Shown: positions 53,552-62,317 of the stretch, piece after piece
How the letters are laid out: the number at the start of each line of letters is the position of its first letter
How positions within the stretch are numbered: position 1 is the stretch's first letter
Assembly (NCBI GenBank): GCA_026003015.1
Contig: BPGL01000002.1
Coordinates: 1 to 64,000 of the forward strand
Length of the DNA: 64,000 nt
Origin: Actinomycetota bacterium
Lineage (GTDB): Bacteria > Actinomycetota > UBA4738 > HRBIN12
Direction of reading: 5' to 3'
Made by a program: the position numbers and the translations under genes
The notes under the pieces: model-generated
What the model saw: only the letters and a program-made list of their open reading frames with translations
The model's database searches: none
What the model was told of the DNA's origin: nothing

Positions 53552-54235
53552 TCAGGCCTGAGGCTCGGCCCATACGAACCGTGCGATGTCGAGGCCGAGC
53601 GGCACGACCTCCTCGCCGATCCGCAGCCCAACCGCCCCAAGACCCGCCCCCGCCTCGCTCACCTCGACGAGGGTGCCAGGGACGACCCCCGCCGCCTCGA
53701 GCAGCCGGAGGACCTGGGGCGCGTCGTGCTCGGCAACCTCGGAGATCCGCCGCACCACCGCGGCCTGGCCGGGCTCCAGGTCCGCCACGGCGACGAGGGT
53801 GCCGTAGGGGGCCGACCGCCCCGGGATCACGTTGCCGTGCGGGCAGGTGTCGGGCTGCCCGAGGTGCTCGGCGAGACGGTCGGCGACCTCGTCGCTCAGG
53901 CCCGGCGCGAGCCGCTGCGCCTCCGCGTCGGCGCTGGCCCAGTCCAGGCCGAGCACGTCGGTGAGCCAGCGCTCCAGCAGCCGGTGGTGCCGCACGACCG
54001 TGGCCGCGAGCTCCTCGCCGGCCGGGGTGAGGCGGACGCTTCGGTCCTTCGCCACCTCGATCCAGCCGTCCCGCTGCAGCCGCTGGAGGGTCTCCGAGAC
54101 GGTCGGAGCGCTCACCCCCTGCCACTCCGCGATGCGACTCGGGCGCACGACCTCGCCCTCGTGCTCGATGTAGTAGATCGTCTCGAGGTAGTGCTCGACC
54201 GTCTCCGGGCGCAGCTTCGATCCGCCGTTCGGCAT
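53552..54235 (-). CDS. DtxR/IdeR-family metal-dependent regulator
   Basis: 227 residues. N-terminal winged helix (VEHYLETIYYIEHEGEVVRPSRIAEWQGVSAPTVSETLQRLQRDGWI), dimerisation/metal domain (LAATVVRHHRLLERWLTDVLGL; CPHGNVIPG near 150) and a C-terminal FeoA/SH3 domain (VADLEPGQAAVVRRISEVAE). Iron- or manganese-activated repressor. ATG 54235 is nine bases after TACCAT (54250-54245, minus strand). Divergent from FTR1, its likely target. Confidence 0.9.
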   Translation of the reverse strand: MPNGGSKLRPETVEHYLETIYYIEHEGEVVRPSRIAEWQGVSAPTVSETLQRLQRDGWIEVAKDRSVRLTPAGEELAATVVRHHRLLERWLTDVLGLDWASADAEAQRLAPGLSDEVADRLAEHLGQPDTCPHGNVIPGRSAPYGTLVAVADLEPGQAAVVRRISEVAEHDAPQVLRLLEAAGVVPGTLVEVSEAGAGLGAVGLRIGEEVVPLGLDIARFVWAEPQA

Positions 54236-54262
54236 CGCCCGTCGATGGTAGCCGTCGCGAGG

Positions 54263-54312
54263 TTGACGCGAATCCGACTTCGGTGGTAGGAATCGCTCGT
54301 TCGAGCCAACGA
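54263..54312 (+). promoter_or_regulatory. FTR1 promoter with a candidate DtxR operator
   Basis: Plus-strand -35 TTGACG (54263-54268), 18-bp spacer, weak -10 TAGGAA (54287-54292). Five bases downstream lies the inverted repeat TCGTT-N6-AACGA (54297-54312), where a repressor would block transcription. It does not match the classic 19-bp DtxR box (TTAGGTTAGGCTAACCTAA), so assignment to the divergent regulator rests on position. Confidence 0.45.
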
Positions 54313-54373
54313 ACCAGGTGATTCGGTCGAGCGAAGCAAGGGATCGCCCCGAGCGGGAAGGGATGCGAGCGCC

Positions 54374-55198
54374 GTGTTGCCCTCCTTCGTGATCGGCCTG
54401 CGCGAGGGACTCGAGGCTGCCCTGATCGTCGGGATCATCGCCGCCTTCCTCGTCCGCCGGCGCCGGAGCCTGCGCCCGATGTGGGCCGGCGTCGGCCTCG
54501 CCGTCGCCCTGTGCCTCGGCGCGGCCATCGCCTTCACGGTCGTGGGCTCGACGCTGTCGTTCCGGGCGCGCGAGACGGCCGAGGGCGTGCTGTCGCTCGT
54601 CGCCGTCGGGGGCGTGAGCTACATGGTCGTGTGGATGCACCGCCATGCGCACGAGCTCAAGACGCGTCTGGAGGAGCAGGCCGCGATCGCGATCGACGCG
54701 GGCGGGCTGGCGCTCGTCGCGATGGCGTTCTTCGCCGTGCTGCGCGAGGGCGTCGAGACCGCCGTGTTCCTCCTCGCCGCCTTCCAGCAGACCGCCCGGC
54801 CGCTGCTCGCCGGGATCGGCGCCATCGCCGGGATCGTCGTCGCGATCGGGCTCGGGTACGGGATCTACCGCGGCGGCGTGCGGATCAACCTGTCGCGCTT
54901 CTTCCGCGTGACCGGCCTCGTGCTCGTCGTGGTCGCGGCCGGGCTGCTCGCAAGCGCCGTCCACGAGTTCGCCGAGGCCGGTCTGGTCACGATCGCTCAG
55001 GAGCCGGCCGTCGACCTGTCGTGGCTGATCGCGCCTGGCACCGTTCGAGCGTCGCTGATCACCGGGATGTTCGGCCTGCAGCCGATCCCGACCGTCGCCG
55101 AGGCCGTCGCCTGGTTCCTGTACGCCGTCCCGATGGCGGCCTACGTCTGGCGGCCGGCCCGGCCGAGGGCCCGCCAGCCGGCCGTCGTGGCTCCGTGA
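54374..55198 (+). CDS. FTR1-family iron permease (EfeU-like)
   Basis: 274 residues, about seven membrane spans. The two REGLE-type iron motifs are LREGLEAALIVGI (~10) and LREGVETAVFLLA (~125). Imports ferric iron. GTG 54374. Followed by a cupredoxin lipoprotein, forming a two-gene unit, and divergent from a DtxR-type repressor. EfeB peroxidase is not seen. Confidence 0.9.
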   Translation: MLPSFVIGLREGLEAALIVGIIAAFLVRRRRSLRPMWAGVGLAVALCLGAAIAFTVVGSTLSFRARETAEGVLSLVAVGGVSYMVVWMHRHAHELKTRLEEQAAIAIDAGGLALVAMAFFAVLREGVETAVFLLAAFQQTARPLLAGIGAIAGIVVAIGLGYGIYRGGVRINLSRFFRVTGLVLVVVAAGLLASAVHEFAEAGLVTIAQEPAVDLSWLIAPGTVRASLITGMFGLQPIPTVAEAVAWFLYAVPMAAYVWRPARPRARQPAVVAP

Positions 55199-55221
55199 GC
55201 GATCGAGGAGGTTCGCACGCC

Positions 55222-55626
55222 GTGTCCCGAGCCATCGCCGCCCCCCTCGTCCTCGCCGTCGCGATGCTCGCCGGGTGCACGAGCACCGGCGGCGAAGCCG
55301 ACGTCACGGTCTCGCTCCGCGACGATGCCGTCGAGCTCGCGCCGGACACGATCGAGGCGGGCAGCGTCACGTTCGCCGCGACGAACGAGGGCACCGTCAC
55401 GCACGAGATCGAGGTGTTCGCCGGGGACGTCGACCCCTCGACGCTCCCGATCGAGAACAACGTCGCCTCCACCGAGGGGCTCACCCTCGTCGACGAGATC
55501 GAGGACATCACGCCGGGCAGCACCGCGAGCCTCACGGTCGAGCTCGCGCCGGGAACGTACGTCGTGATGTGCAACCTGCCCGGGCACTTCGCGCGGGGCA
55601 TGGTCGCGGTGCTCGAGGTCTCCTGA
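55222..55626 (+). CDS. Cupredoxin-domain lipoprotein (iron-uptake partner)
   Basis: 134 residues from GTG 55222, preceded by GAGGAGG. Lipoprotein signal AVAMLAGC. Cupredoxin fold with ligand-like His in THEIEVF and Cys/His/Met in VMCNLPGHFARGMVAV. Probably an outer-face copper or iron-binding partner of the FTR1 permease, like the N-terminal domain of EfeO. Overlap-free but only 23 bp after the permease stop. Confidence 0.86.
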   Translation: MSRAIAAPLVLAVAMLAGCTSTGGEADVTVSLRDDAVELAPDTIEAGSVTFAATNEGTVTHEIEVFAGDVDPSTLPIENNVASTEGLTLVDEIEDITPGSTASLTVELAPGTYVVMCNLPGHFARGMVAVLEVS

Positions 55627-55635
55627 CGCGCTCGG

Positions 55636-55725
55636 CGGAGACGCCGGGATTCGAACCCGGGAGGGAGCTCAACGCCCCCTAACCGCTTAGCAGGCGGCTC
55701 CTTTCGGCCACTCAGGCACGTCTCC
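55636..55725 (-). tRNA. tRNA-Ser (GCT)
   Basis: 90-nt type II tRNA with long variable arm. Acceptor GGAGACG pairs with CGTCTCC; anticodon stem CCGCC..., loop with GCT; T arm GGTTCGAATCC. Discriminator G. Convergent with the cupredoxin gene, ten bases away. Confidence 0.93.
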
Positions 55726-55784
55726 GGGGCCCATCCTACGCCCGAGCAGGCCGCCCGACCCGCGCCCGGCTAGGCTGCAGCACG

Positions 55785-56957
55785 ATGCCGGAGGTGGTCG
55801 TCGTCGGCGGTGGCGTGATCGGCGCCGCGTGCGCCGACGAGCTCGCCGCCCGCGGGCTCGAGGTCCTCCTCCTCGAGCGCGACACGCTGGCCGCCGCTGC
55901 GAGCGGGCGCAACATGGGCCTGTGGCTCCCAACGGCGGATCCGGCCACGCAGCCGCTCGCGGAGGCGAGCCTGCGGACCTACCTCGAGCTCGCCGACGGG
56001 CCGATCCCGGTCCGCGTGGACCGCACGCCGGGCCGAACGCTCTTGCTCGCCGTGGATTCGCACGACGTCGACGTCGGCGCACGGACCGCCGAGGCGCTCG
56101 CGTCGAGCGGGGCGCCGGTGGAGTCCCTGCCGCCGGAGGCGATCGTGCGGCTCGACGCCGCCCTCGCCGCGGACCTCGCCGCCGGCTGGCTCGTGCCCGA
56201 GGGGCGACGCCTCGATCCCGGCGCGCTGGCGATCGCCCTGGCCGCCCGTGCGCGGTCGCGCGGTGCCCGGATCGAGCTCCACACGACGGTTCGTGCCCTC
56301 GCGCGCCACGGCGAGCGCGTGACCGGCGTGTTCACCGATCGCGACGCGATCGCCGCCCGGGTGGTCGTCGTCTGCGCCGGTCCTTGGAGCCCCTGGCTCC
56401 TCGAGCCGCTCGGGGTGGACCTGCGGGTCCGGGGCTCGCTCGGATGGGTCGTGCGGGTGGGCCCGTCCCCCGGCCTTCCCCGCACGCTCGTGGAGGCCGT
56501 CGGATGGCGCCGGTGGGGCGGCCGCGCGAGCGCATGGCCCACGGCCGGCGAGGTCGCGCGCGGCGGCCTCGAAGGGTTCGCGACCGCGCCGGCGTTCGCG
56601 CCCCACGACGACGGCTCGATCACGATCGGCGCGCTGCATCAGCCGTGGCTCACCCCGGAGCCTCCCTCCCCCGCGCCGATCCGAACGCTGCTCGCCGAGG
56701 CGATCCGGGTCGCCCCTGCGATCGACGCCGCGCCGGTCGCGTCCTCGCGATGGTGCGTCCGCCCCACCTCGCCCGACGACCGACCGATCGTCGGTCGGGT
56801 GGCCGAGGGGCTGTGGGTCGCGACCGGCCACGGCTCGGAGGGCGTGATCCTCGGCGCCGGGACGGCGCAGCTGCTCGCGGACCTGATCACCGGCGTGGCG
56901 CCCGCGATCGACCCCACTCCCTTCGACCCGTCTCGCCTCCTCGACGCGCCTCGCTAG
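55785..56957 (+). CDS. FAD-dependent oxidoreductase (DAO family)
   Basis: 390 residues. N-terminal Rossmann FAD motif VVVVGGGVIGAACADELAARG, ASGRNMGLW, and C-terminal ATGHGSEGVILGAGTAQLLADLI. Glycine/sarcosine oxidase or D-amino acid dehydrogenase group; substrate unknown. ATG 55785 eight bases after TAGGCT. Convergent 4-nt overlap with the P1 peptidase gene. Confidence 0.88.
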   Translation: MPEVVVVGGGVIGAACADELAARGLEVLLLERDTLAAAASGRNMGLWLPTADPATQPLAEASLRTYLELADGPIPVRVDRTPGRTLLLAVDSHDVDVGARTAEALASSGAPVESLPPEAIVRLDAALAADLAAGWLVPEGRRLDPGALAIALAARARSRGARIELHTTVRALARHGERVTGVFTDRDAIAARVVVVCAGPWSPWLLEPLGVDLRVRGSLGWVVRVGPSPGLPRTLVEAVGWRRWGGRASAWPTAGEVARGGLEGFATAPAFAPHDDGSITIGALHQPWLTPEPPSPAPIRTLLAEAIRVAPAIDAAPVASSRWCVRPTSPDDRPIVGRVAEGLWVATGHGSEGVILGAGTAQLLADLITGVAPAIDPTPFDPSRLLDAPR

Positions 56958-58051
56958 CGCTGCAGGCGACCGCAACGGTCGAGCAGCTCGAGCGTTCGGT
57001 CGATCGGCAGGGCCGACAGGGTGTGCCCGTCGCGCCCGACGGTCGTCTCGGCCGCGACGAGCGCGTTCACCACCGCCTCCTCGGTCGCCTCGACGGTGGC
57101 TCGGAAGATCGCCGACAGCACCGAGCCCCCGTCGGCGAACGCTCCGTCGATCACCGCCCGCAGCTCGACCGTCTCACCGCGGGTCGGCAGACGGGTCGCG
57201 GTCGAGAAGGCGATCAGCTGCTCGCCGCTCGTCGTGCCGGCGTACGAGCCGCCGCGCGCGAGGCCAAGCCCCGCTCGCTGGGCGACCCGGCGGAGCTGGT
57301 GCGGGAGCAGGGGGGCGTCGGTGGCGACGACGACGATGCACGAGCCGTCCGCATCACCGTCGGGCAGGGGGAGATCGGTGAGCGCCTCGCCGACCCGCAC
57401 GCCGTCGATCAGGAGATCCGGCCGCTCGCCGTGGTTCGTCAACACCAGGACGCCGACCGTGAACCCCCCGCGATCGTCCGGCAGGACGCGGGAAGCGGTG
57501 CCGATCCCGCCCTTCAGGTCGAAGCCCTGCATCCCGACCCCAGCCCCGACACACCCCTCGGCCACCGCGCCGGCGGTGGCGCTCTCGAGCGCGGCCGCGA
57601 CGTCGGCGTCGTCGACAGGAGCGCTCAGGACATCGGACAGGAAGGAGTCGTCGCACTCGGTGACGCACGGCATGACGGTCTCGCCGGCGCTCGCGGAGCG
57701 TCCCGCGATCCAACGAACCGCGGCGTCGTACACCCGCCCGATCAACAGCGACGACGTCAGCAGGATCGGGCTTTCGAGGACTCCCCACTCCCGGATCGTG
57801 TTGATCCCGATCAGCTCGCCGTAGCCGTTCAGGATGTGCACGCCGGCGTAGACCGGCGCATCCCAGGGGTCGCCGTCGTGGGGCCAGATCGCGGTCACGC
57901 CGGTCCGAACGGCGTGCGGGTCGCCGTCGGCCCCCCGAACCACCGAGCGGTGCCCGACGCGCACGCCCGCCACGTCGGTGATCGCATCCAGCGGCCCCGG
58001 ACGGCCGCGACCGATCCGGATCCCCAGGTCACGGGCGCGGGGTCGGCTCAC
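56954..58051 (-). CDS. P1-family peptidase (DmpA/BapA aminopeptidase-like)
   Basis: 365 residues from GTG 58051, seven bases after TATCGT. Family segments: GPLDAITDVAGVRVGH at the N-terminus, LLTSSLLIGRVYDA, KGGIGTASRVL (autoprocessing Ser region; typical GTAS) and ATDAPLLPHQLRRVAQRAG. DmpA-type enzymes self-cleave and release N-terminal residues or beta-peptides. Divergent from hemA with only 24 bp between start codons. Confidence 0.88.
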   Translation of the reverse strand: MSRPRARDLGIRIGRGRPGPLDAITDVAGVRVGHRSVVRGADGDPHAVRTGVTAIWPHDGDPWDAPVYAGVHILNGYGELIGINTIREWGVLESPILLTSSLLIGRVYDAAVRWIAGRSASAGETVMPCVTECDDSFLSDVLSAPVDDADVAAALESATAGAVAEGCVGAGVGMQGFDLKGGIGTASRVLPDDRGGFTVGVLVLTNHGERPDLLIDGVRVGEALTDLPLPDGDADGSCIVVVATDAPLLPHQLRRVAQRAGLGLARGGSYAGTTSGEQLIAFSTATRLPTRGETVELRAVIDGAFADGGSVLSAIFRATVEATEEAVVNALVAAETTVGRDGHTLSALPIDRTLELLDRCGRLQR

Positions 58052-58057
58052 GGCCGC

Positions 58058-58064
58058 TACGATA
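58058..58064. promoter_or_regulatory. Bidirectional overlapping -10 boxes (TACGATA)
   Basis: TACGATA reads TACGAT on the plus strand, 12 bases before hemA ATG 58076. On the minus strand it reads TATCGT, seven bases before P1-peptidase GTG 58051. It has the same TANNNTA form as the heptamer at 37656 and again serves two leaderless divergent genes. Confidence 0.6.
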
Positions 58065-58075
58065 TCGGTCCTGCC

Positions 58076-59353
58076 ATGCCGATCCTCGCCCTCGGGATCT
58101 CCTTCCCGCGCGCTCCGATCGAGCTGCTCGAGCGGCTCGCGTTCACCGACGACGACCTGGCCAAGGCCTCCCGGCGGGTCGGCGATCTCGAGGGGCTCGA
58201 GGAGGCCGTCGTCCTGTCGACCTGCAACCGGGTCGAGGTCTACGGCAGCGTCGCGAGCTACCACGCGGGCTTCCTGGCCCTGAAGCGGCTCCTGGCCGAG
58301 ACGCGCGGGATCGACCCCGACGAGCTCGCGGGCCCCCTGTACGCGCACTGGGAGCAGCAGGCCGCCGAGCACCTGTTCGCGGTCGCGGCCGGGCTCGACT
58401 CGCTCGTCCTGGGGGAGACCCAGATCCACGCGCAGGTCCGCGAGGCGCTCCGCCGCGCCGAGGCAGAGGGCACCGCCGGCCCGGCGCTCACGGCCCTGTT
58501 CCACGCGGCCGGCCGCGCCGGGCGCCGGGTGCGCCAGGAGACCTCCCTCGGCGCGGCTCCGGACGCTCTCGTAGCGCTCGCCGCGACGCTCGCCGAGGCA
58601 GCGCTCGGCAGGCTCGCCGGCCGTCAGGTCGTCGTCGTCGGCGCGGGCCAGATCGCCGGGCTCGCGGTGAAGCACCTGCGTGCGAGGAACGTGGGCCCGG
58701 TGCGGATCCTGAACCGCTCGCTCGAGCACGCGCGCGCCCTGGCCGCGCGCACCGATTCGGAGGCCGGCGAGCTTCACACGCTGGCCCGCGCGCTCGTCTC
58801 GGCCGACCTCGTCGTGAGCGCGACCGGCGCGGCCGGCCTCGTCGTTCACCGCGACGAGGTCGCTCGGGCGATCGCCGCACGTCCGTCGCGGCCCCTCGTG
58901 CTCGTGGACCTCGCCGTGCCTCGTGACGTCGACCCCGAGGTCGCCTCCGTCGACGGGGTGCGGGTGATCGACATCGTGGCGCTGCGGGACCGGATCGTGG
59001 CCGACCGCGAGGAGGGCGCGGCCGACGACCTCGCGCGGGCCCGTAGGATCGTCGACGAGGAGGTCCGGCGCTGGGTCCTTCGCCGTCGAGGCGACGAGCT
59101 CGCGCCCCTGATCCGTTCGATCCGACGCCGCGGCGACGAGGTCGTCCGCGCGGAGCTCGAACGACACGCCGCGCGCCTCGCCGGGCTCACGCCCGACGAG
59201 CGGCAGGCCGTGGAGGCCCTCGCCCGCGGGATCGCCGCCAAGCTGCTGCACGACCCGATCGTCGGGCTGAAGGAGCGCTCCGAGCCCGGCGCGGACCGAC
59301 TCTACGCGCGGTTGCTCGCGGAGCTGCTCGGGATCGACCCCGACGCCCCGTGA
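58076..59353 (+). CDS. hemA: Glutamyl-tRNA reductase
   Basis: First committed enzyme of C5 haem synthesis: reduces glutamyl-tRNA to glutamate-1-semialdehyde. 425 residues. Catalytic Cys50 in LSTCNRVEVY; LVLGETQIHAQVREAL; NADP site VVVVGAGQIAGLAVKHL; C-terminal dimerisation helices. Stop overlaps hemC start (GTGA). Confidence 0.95.
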   Translation: MPILALGISFPRAPIELLERLAFTDDDLAKASRRVGDLEGLEEAVVLSTCNRVEVYGSVASYHAGFLALKRLLAETRGIDPDELAGPLYAHWEQQAAEHLFAVAAGLDSLVLGETQIHAQVREALRRAEAEGTAGPALTALFHAAGRAGRRVRQETSLGAAPDALVALAATLAEAALGRLAGRQVVVVGAGQIAGLAVKHLRARNVGPVRILNRSLEHARALAARTDSEAGELHTLARALVSADLVVSATGAAGLVVHRDEVARAIAARPSRPLVLVDLAVPRDVDPEVASVDGVRVIDIVALRDRIVADREEGAADDLARARRIVDEEVRRWVLRRRGDELAPLIRSIRRRGDEVVRAELERHAARLAGLTPDERQAVEALARGIAAKLLHDPIVGLKERSEPGADRLYARLLAELLGIDPDAP

Positions 59354-60258
59354 ACGCCCGCACCGTGCGGATCGGAACCCGGCGGTCGGCCCTCGCCACG
59401 ACCCAGGCCGAGGCGGTCGCGGCGCTCCTGCGCACCCAGGGGCTCGATGCAGAGCTCGTCGCGATCGCAACCGCCGGCGACGAGGGGACCGAGGGCGCGA
59501 CCTCGCCCCGAGGGCGCAAGGGCCTGTGGGTCGACGCGATCGTCGAGGCCCTGCGCGAGGGCCGGATCGACGTGGCCGTGCACTCGGCCAAGGACCTACC
59601 GGCCGAGGAGGACGAGGACCTCGTGATCGGCGCGGTCCCCTGGCGCATCGACCCTGCCGACGTCGTCGTCTTCCGCGAGCGCTCCGACCTCGCGCCGGGA
59701 CTCGTCGTCGGCACCTCGAGCCTGCGGCGGCGCGCGCAGCTGCTGGCCGCCTTCCCCGGGGTCGGGGTGACGGAGCTCCGCGGCAACGTCGACACGCGCC
59801 TGCGCAAGCTCTCGCTCGGCGCCGTCGACGCGCTCGTCCTGGCCGCGGCCGGACTCGAGCGGCTGGGGATCCGGCCGGCACACGTGCGCCGCCTGTCGGT
59901 CGGGGAGATGGTGCCGGCGCCCGGGCAGGGGAGCCTGGCGATCCAATGCCGCAGGCAGGACCGCGTCACCAGGGCGCGCCTCGTCCCCCTCGACCATCGC
60001 CCCTCGCGGCTCGCGCTCGAGGCCGAACGCGCGCTCGTCCGGCAGCTCGGCGGCGGCTGCGCGCTGCCCCTCGGCGCGATCGCGGCCGTCCGGGACGACA
60101 CGGTCCGCCTGGCCGCCGTCGTCGCCGCCCCCGACGGCTCGCGGGTCCTGCGCGCTGCGGCAGAGGCGGCCTCCCCCGAGCGCGCGGCCGAGCGCGTCGG
60201 CTCGCGGCTCCTCGCGGACGGCGCCGACCGGATCCTCGCCGAGGTCCGGGGGCCGTGA
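59350..60258 (+). CDS. hemC: Porphobilinogen deaminase
   Basis: 302 residues. Polymerises four porphobilinogens into hydroxymethylbilane. RIGTRRSALATTQAEAV, HSAKDLP, GTSSLRRRAQL, ELRGNVDTRLRKL, and dipyrromethane-attachment Cys237 in GGGCALPLG. Starts GTG 59350 and stops at a GTGA overlap with hemD. Confidence 0.95.
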   Translation: MNARTVRIGTRRSALATTQAEAVAALLRTQGLDAELVAIATAGDEGTEGATSPRGRKGLWVDAIVEALREGRIDVAVHSAKDLPAEEDEDLVIGAVPWRIDPADVVVFRERSDLAPGLVVGTSSLRRRAQLLAAFPGVGVTELRGNVDTRLRKLSLGAVDALVLAAAGLERLGIRPAHVRRLSVGEMVPAPGQGSLAIQCRRQDRVTRARLVPLDHRPSRLALEAERALVRQLGGGCALPLGAIAAVRDDTVRLAAVVAAPDGSRVLRAAAEAASPERAAERVGSRLLADGADRILAEVRGP

Positions 60259-61031
60259 GGGGCTCCCCGCTGGCCGGGCGCACGATCCTCGTCACCCGAC
60301 CGACCGAGCGCGCGGAGCCGCTCGTGCGGGCGCTCGAGGCCCGCGGCGCTCGCCCGATCCTCGCGCCGACGATCCGGATCAGCCCGGCGCGATCGGCGGA
60401 CCTCACGCGAGCGCTGCGCGAGCTCGCCGGAGGCGGGTTCGACTGGATCGTGTTGACGAGCCCGGCCACGGTCGGCGTGCTCGCCGACCGTCTCTCGGGA
60501 CCCCACGAGGTTCGGGCGCGCGTCGCGGCGATCGGGGACGGGACGGCCGAGGCCTTCCGTCGCTGGGCCGGCCGTCGGGTGCACCTGCAAGCCACCCGCT
60601 TCACCACCCGCGATCTCGCCCGGGCCTTCCCGAAGGGCCAGGGGCGCGTCCTGTGCCCCCGCGCCGACATCGCGCCGCCCGGGCTGGAGGCGACCCTCGA
60701 GCGCAAGGGCTGGGAGCCGGTGCGCGTCGACGCCTACCGCACGACCTTCCCACGCCGGCTGCCACCCGAAGCGCGGGCGGCCCTCGCCGAGGGCCGGGTC
60801 GACGCGATCGCGTTCACGAGCGCCTCGACCGTGCAGGGCTTCGTGCGGGCCGCGACGGTCGTGCGCGGTCGACCGCGCGTGGCCTGCATCGGGCCGGTCA
60901 CGGCCCGAGCGGCGCGCGAGCACGGCCTGCCCGTCCACGCGGTCGCCGCCCCCCACACGACCGAGGGCCTCGTGGCCGCCCTGGAGCGCGCCCTGGCCCG
61001 GGGACGAGCGAGCGCGCCTCCGGACCCGTAG
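60255..61031 (+). CDS. hemD: Uroporphyrinogen-III synthase
   Basis: 258 residues. Cyclises hydroxymethylbilane with inversion of ring D. Weakly conserved family; visible segments are LVTRPTERAEPLVRALEARG, DWIVLTSPATVGVL, AAIGDGTAEAF, AYRTTF and AFTSASTVQGFV, and IGPVTARAAREHG. Coupled to hemC by GTGA overlap; position in the haem operon secures the call. Confidence 0.92.
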   Translation: MRGSPLAGRTILVTRPTERAEPLVRALEARGARPILAPTIRISPARSADLTRALRELAGGGFDWIVLTSPATVGVLADRLSGPHEVRARVAAIGDGTAEAFRRWAGRRVHLQATRFTTRDLARAFPKGQGRVLCPRADIAPPGLEATLERKGWEPVRVDAYRTTFPRRLPPEARAALAEGRVDAIAFTSASTVQGFVRAATVVRGRPRVACIGPVTARAAREHGLPVHAVAAPHTTEGLVAALERALARGRASAPPDP

Positions 61032-61041
61032 GCTGGGGTCG

Positions 61042-62316
61042 ATGGAGCGCTCCGAGCGGCTCTTCACGCGAGCCCGACACGTGATCCCCGGCGGCGTCAG
61101 CTCACCGGTCCGGGCCTGGGGCGCGGTCGGCGGCGTTCCCCGGTTCATCGAGCGGGGCGAGGGCGCCTACGTCTGGGACGCCGACGGGATCCGCTACCTC
61201 GACCTGATCCAGTCGTGGGGCGCGCTGCTGTTCGGGCACGCGCGTGCGGAGATCGTCGAGGCGGCCGCGGAGGCGGCGCGCCGCGGCACGTCGTTCGGCG
61301 CCCCGACCGAAGGCGAGGTGGAGCTCGCCGAGCGGATCGTTGAAGCCCTTCCGGGCGTCGACCAGGTTCGGTTCGTCTCCAGCGGCACCGAGGCGGTGAT
61401 GAGCGCGATCCGCCTGGCCCGCGGCGCGACGAAGCGCGACCTCGTCCTCGCCTTCGACGGCTGCTACCACGGTCACGCCGACACGCTCCTGGCGATCGCC
61501 GAGGGCAGCGGCCTCGCGACGTTCGGCATCCCCGGATCGCCCGGTGTCACCGAGGGCACGGCGCGCGACACCCTGAAGGCGCCGTACAACGACCTCACCG
61601 CGGCCGGCGAGCTCTTCGCGGCCCATGGGGAGCGGATCGCCGTGGTCGTCGTCGAGCCGGTCGCCGCCAACATGGGCGTCGTGCCGCCGATCCCGGGCTT
61701 CCTCGAGGGCCTACGGGAGCTGTGCACGGAGTACGGGGCCCTGCTGCTGTTCGACGAGGTGATCACCGGCTTCCGCATCGCCTACGGCGGCGCGCAGACG
61801 CTCTACGGCGTGACGCCGGACCTCACGACGCTCGGCAAGGTGATGGGCGGGGGGTTCCCGTGCGCGGCCTTCGGCGGGCGCGCCGAGATCATGGCCCACC
61901 TCGCGCCGGTCGGGCCCGTGTACCAGGCGGGAACCCTCAGCGGGAACCCCGTCGCCGTCGCCGCCGGGATCGCGGCCCTCGATCTCGCGCGCAAGCTCGA
62001 CCCCTATCCCGACCTGGAGCGCCTCGCGGCGCGGCTGGCGTCCGAGCTCGCCGACGCCTTCGCCGCAACCGATCTTGCGGCCACCATCAACCGCGCCGGA
62101 TCGTTGCTGAGCGTCGCGTTCACGCCGGGGCCGGTCCGGAACTTCGAGGCCGTCAGGGCGGCCGACCACGAGCGGTTCGCGCGGTTCTTCCACCACCTGC
62201 TCGCGCACGGGGTCCTGCTCCCCCCCTCGGGCTACGAGCTGTGGAGCCTGAGCGCCGCCCACGGCGACGTCGAGATCGATCGGATCGTCGAGGCGGCGCG
62301 CTCCTTCAAGGGCTGA
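61042..62316 (+). CDS. hemL: Glutamate-1-semialdehyde 2,1-aminomutase
   Basis: 424 residues, PLP enzyme making 5-aminolevulinate. SERLFTRARHVIPGGVSSPVRA, VSSGTEAVMSAIRLAR, LLFDEVITGFR, and PLP lysine K266 in LTTLGKVMGGGFP. ATG 61042 has TAGGCT seven bases upstream, so it can also start leaderless from inside the operon. Confidence 0.96.
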   Translation: MERSERLFTRARHVIPGGVSSPVRAWGAVGGVPRFIERGEGAYVWDADGIRYLDLIQSWGALLFGHARAEIVEAAAEAARRGTSFGAPTEGEVELAERIVEALPGVDQVRFVSSGTEAVMSAIRLARGATKRDLVLAFDGCYHGHADTLLAIAEGSGLATFGIPGSPGVTEGTARDTLKAPYNDLTAAGELFAAHGERIAVVVVEPVAANMGVVPPIPGFLEGLRELCTEYGALLLFDEVITGFRIAYGGAQTLYGVTPDLTTLGKVMGGGFPCAAFGGRAEIMAHLAPVGPVYQAGTLSGNPVAVAAGIAALDLARKLDPYPDLERLAARLASELADAFAATDLAATINRAGSLLSVAFTPGPVRNFEAVRAADHERFARFFHHLLAHGVLLPPSGYELWSLSAAHGDVEIDRIVEAARSFKG

Positions 62317-62317
62317 G

